Shown here one piece after another: positions 62,218-64,000 of a stretch of 64,000 bases of DNA. The position numbers were made by a program, and so were the translations under genes. How positions within the stretch are numbered: position 1 is the stretch's first letter; the number at the start of each line of letters is the position of its first letter. The stretch covers positions 20,900 through 84,899 of the forward strand of contig CAZNXM010000003.1 in NCBI GenBank assembly GCA_964577145.1, given 5' to 3'. The stretch comes from MGIIa-K1 sp964577145 (GTDB taxonomy: Archaea; Thermoplasmatota; Poseidoniia; Poseidoniales; Poseidoniaceae). The notes below the pieces were generated by a model that searched no databases, was not told the origin of the DNA, and saw nothing but the letters and a program-made list of their open reading frames with translations.

Positions 62218-63486
62218 ATGCAAGAGTGTAGAGTCTGCGGAATGCTCTTTCTTGGAGGAGGGGCTTGCCCGTCATGTGGCTCGCAAGTTGCCATTGAACT
62301 TTCGACCGAAGCCCCTAGTCTAGACGATGGTGAAGAGGGCATCCCTGGTCTCGAAGATGTTGCAGAAGCTATCGGCTCGACCCAAGAAGAAAAATCGAGA
62401 TCAAGCGGCCTTCTTTTTGGAATGGGCGCTGCTGCAGAAGTCATCGAGTCTAACCTTCCATTCGGAGTTGGTTCACTTGTGGAAAGCGGTGTTGAGGTTG
62501 CAATGCCATATGCTGATGATTTGGATGTTCCAGATGCTATCGCTGAAGTTGAGGAGCCAGTCCCTGAGTTGGAACCCGAATCAGAGCCTGAACCAGAAGC
62601 AATTAGAATTGAGGAAATTCCAATTCCTGAACCAGAACCGGAGTCAGAGCCAGAACCTGAACCAATTAGAATTGAGGCAATTCCTATTCCTGAACCAGAA
62701 CCCGAGCCTATTCGCATTGAGGCAATTCCGGTGGCCGAACCTAATATTGTCCAAATCGAATCAACTCCTGAAGTAGTGACTGATGATGTACCTGATATGT
62801 GGCGCATTGATGCTGCTGAAGTAGATATGGATGAGATTTATGCACAAGATGAACAGATTATTGAGATTAGTTATGGCGATGAACTCACGAATGATGATGT
62901 CATCGTACAATTCGACGAATTTCATCATGAAGCAGATGACTTTAGTGTAGGTTCAATGGATTCTGCACCTGAATTACATCCTGCAAAGGCTTTGCCGGTT
63001 GATGCTGAAGGCAATGACCAAGTTGGTGAACTTGTCACTTCAGCCTTTGAACACATGGGAAGTTCTTCCTGGATGCAAGCAGCTCAGATATTGCAAGGTG
63101 CTTCGGGACTGAAACCAAATGACCCTGCAATTTTGAACAATCTTGGACTTGCGCTATTGCAGCAGTCCCTTGAGATGGACGCATCTGGAGATTCAATGGC
63201 TCCCTCACAGTACGAGGCTGCGATTATGGCTTTGAGACAAGCTGCAAAAATCGATACAGCCAATGATACAATTTTGCTAAACCTCTCGCATACATTGCTG
63301 GTCAGTGGAAGGCCAGACAAGGCACTTGGCGTAGCCCAAGTTCTTTGTTCAAGAACCGTCGATTCTGAAGCAGAAAACCTACGTGGTGCGTGCTTGATTC
63401 AACTTGGCAGAGTGGAAGAAGCCAGGGCAGTTCTAACACCCCATTTGAGCGACCCATTAGTGGCCGCAAATTTAGGTAGGATCTAA
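62218..63486 (+). CDS. Zinc-ribbon - PE-repeat - TPR protein
   Basis: About 422 residues from ATG 62218, with TAGAGG 7 bases upstream; the longer frame from 62083 overlaps the transporter gene. The N-terminus is a zinc ribbon (ECRVCGMLF ... CPSCGS). Residues ~115-175 are Pro-Glu repeats with the unit EPEPE-x-IRIE-A/E-IPIP. The C-terminal ~160 residues are TPR repeats (DPAILNNLGLALLQQSLEM, AAKIDTANDTILLNLSHTLL, AENLRGACLIQLGRVEEA). No membrane helix. It is probably a cytoplasmic scaffold; the partner is unknown. Confidence 0.8.
   Translation: MQECRVCGMLFLGGGACPSCGSQVAIELSTEAPSLDDGEEGIPGLEDVAEAIGSTQEEKSRSSGLLFGMGAAAEVIESNLPFGVGSLVESGVEVAMPYADDLDVPDAIAEVEEPVPELEPESEPEPEAIRIEEIPIPEPEPESEPEPEPIRIEAIPIPEPEPEPIRIEAIPVAEPNIVQIESTPEVVTDDVPDMWRIDAAEVDMDEIYAQDEQIIEISYGDELTNDDVIVQFDEFHHEADDFSVGSMDSAPELHPAKALPVDAEGNDQVGELVTSAFEHMGSSSWMQAAQILQGASGLKPNDPAILNNLGLALLQQSLEMDASGDSMAPSQYEAAIMALRQAAKIDTANDTILLNLSHTLLVSGRPDKALGVAQVLCSRTVDSEAENLRGACLIQLGRVEEARAVLTPHLSDPLVAANLGRI
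62563..62742 (+). repeat. Three-fold Glu/Pro-rich repeat
   Basis: Three imperfect copies of a unit encoding EPEPE..IRIEAIPIPEP, each about 60 bases. The DNA copies are diverged but share the frame and the IRIE-x-IP core. The repeat forms the linker between the zinc ribbon and the TPR part. Confidence 0.75.
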
Positions 63487-63797
63487 TCGGCTTCAAACCG
63501 GGTGAATAAAGGTAGGTATTTTCTACCAAATTTTTACTCAAAATTAGCATTGGATAAACGCATTACTGCGAGCCAATTTCTTATATCCTCCAGACCCCTC
63601 ACTTCCAAGGCCTATTGCGGAGTCTTGATATATGGGAGGTAGGTCGGGGGGTTGCTTATGCACCCGAGCATGCCTGTCATGCTTGGGGAAGTGACTAGGA
63701 GGGCCGCCCTGCGGGGGTACGGTCTTCTCAAGATGTCTGAATTGGCATGACTGGATACCGAAGGGTTACTCGCACAGGTGTGGTGTATACACATTCT
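63487..63797 (+). promoter_or_regulatory. Intergenic region and leader upstream of 23S rRNA
   Basis: About 310 bases without a protein gene. It holds a short terminator for the TPR gene near its left end, then two TATA-like stretches (TTATATCC at 63581 and TTGATATATG at 63625-63634) that could drive the 23S gene. The part after 63640 is GC-rich and structured, with AGCATG-CCTGT-CATGCT (63667-63683) and CCGC-CCT-GCGG, as expected for a pre-rRNA leader with processing stems. No 16S or tRNA lies here. Confidence 0.5.
63511..63535 (+). terminator. Terminator candidate after the TPR gene
   Basis: GGTAG and CTACC pair around GTATTTT, followed by AAATTTTT. The short stem plus T-run, about 25 bases after the stop codon, fits an intrinsic terminator. 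Confidence 0.45.
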
Positions 63798-64000
63798 GTT
63801 GCTACAACCCATCTGGGGGATCGCTCGGCTCGAGAACCGAAGAAGGTCGTGACAAGCTGCGATAAGCTGCGGGGAGACGCATGAGTGTCTTGGATCCGCA
63901 GATAGCTGAATGGGACTTCCTATCCCTTAGGGGATGATCGCTTATGCGATAGGGAACCCCCCGAATTGAAGCATCTTAGTAGGGGGAGGAAAAGAAATCA
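63798..64000 (+). rRNA. 23S ribosomal RNA, 5' end (continues past the window)
   Basis: About 200 bases of the 5' domain are visible. Conserved stretches include GATCGCTCGGCTC, GACAAGCTGCGATAAGCTGC, GGGGAGACGCA and ATTGAAGCATCTTAGTA followed by GGGGGAGGAAAAGAAA, which line up with archaeal 23S (compare the halophile GATTGCTCGGCTC ... GCCAAGCTGCGATAAGCC ... AACTGAAACATCTCAGTA). The exact 5' end is estimated from the halophile start TTGGCTAC. A protein gene and not a 16S lies upstream, so this 23S is unlinked from the small-subunit gene. Confidence 0.93.

Noticed and set aside
62563..62742. Possible CRISPR-like repeat
   Set aside because: The units are in-frame coding repeats with diverged DNA and no spacers.
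62097..62807. 236-residue open frame on the minus strand
   Set aside because: Its Gly/Ser repeats (GSGSGSGI) are the antisense of the Pro/Glu repeats in the TPR protein.
63640..63797. Possible SRP RNA or RNase P RNA upstream of 23S
   Set aside because: The structured sequence lacks the SRP GGAAG-loop motif and the RNase P conserved blocks; it is better explained as pre-rRNA leader.

Overview
The window reads as a piece of a planktonic euryarchaeal genome, most likely a Marine Group II / Candidatus Poseidoniales archaeon. The information-processing genes are archaeal in type: uS15 of the archaeal long form, archaeal GltX and PheT, the type II (archaeal) glyceraldehyde-phosphate dehydrogenase, archaeosine synthase, RNase P protein 4, a COG1325 RNA-binding protein and a small CRM-domain protein. 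These are mixed with very large secreted, sequon-rich, acidic surface proteins, two of which end in the cytoplasmic tail signature PPTGLPxGW(T/S)xxQWQHYGHQ, which I associate from memory with this group. The taxonomic call is inference; no 16S is present, but a 23S rRNA begins at the right edge.

Layout. 1-14076 (+): the 3' part of a giant surface protein, a membrane-tethered subtilisin, a giant beta-helix surface protein, and a winged-helix/STAND-ATPase/TPR regulator. 14077-17728 (-): a translationally coupled three-gene operon of pilin-like proteins with N-terminal membrane helices. 17790-18605 (-): an MBL-fold hydrolase. 18796-29948 (+): two more giant secreted proteins separated by a strong hairpin; one is built of Ca-binding DxDxDG repeats. 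29966-32511: a small unknown protein, a metzincin-like lipoprotein, a small membrane protein (-) and a pyroglutamyl-peptidase/Nudix fusion. 32498-36180: a COG1325 RNA-binding protein (-), a GT2 glycosyltransferase, a zinc-ribbon membrane protein and DnaJ. 36181-43938: membrane/secreted proteins on the minus strand around a plus-strand block arcS - rps15 - degenerate RecJ/Cdc45-like gene. 44014-48975: a CBS-like fragment (+), then gltX, rnhB and a CARDB-like membrane protein (-). 49059-49819: two small genes, the second broken by a 100-N assembly gap. 50001-54328: pheT and a GXGXG-domain gene (-), then gap (+). 54395-59197: a giant secreted subtilisin with an Asp in place of the oxyanion-hole Asn. 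59224-63486 (+): adk, rnp4, yhbY-like, an NhaD/ArsB-type transporter and a zinc-ribbon/PE-repeat/TPR protein. 63798-64000: the 5' end of 23S rRNA with its own leader, not linked to a 16S.

Functionally the window pairs housekeeping translation and RNA-processing genes (tRNA charging, archaeosine, RNase P, ribosomal protein, 23S) with a cell-surface programme: at least eight secreted or membrane-anchored proteins, two subtilisins, a metalloprotease lipoprotein, a pilin-like operon and a glycosyltransferase. I saw no tRNA gene, CRISPR array, insertion sequence or phage gene. Genes are tightly packed, with frequent 4-base overlaps and convergent overlaps; many true starts lie downstream of the longest open frame and were chosen from Shine-Dalgarno spacing and family alignment.
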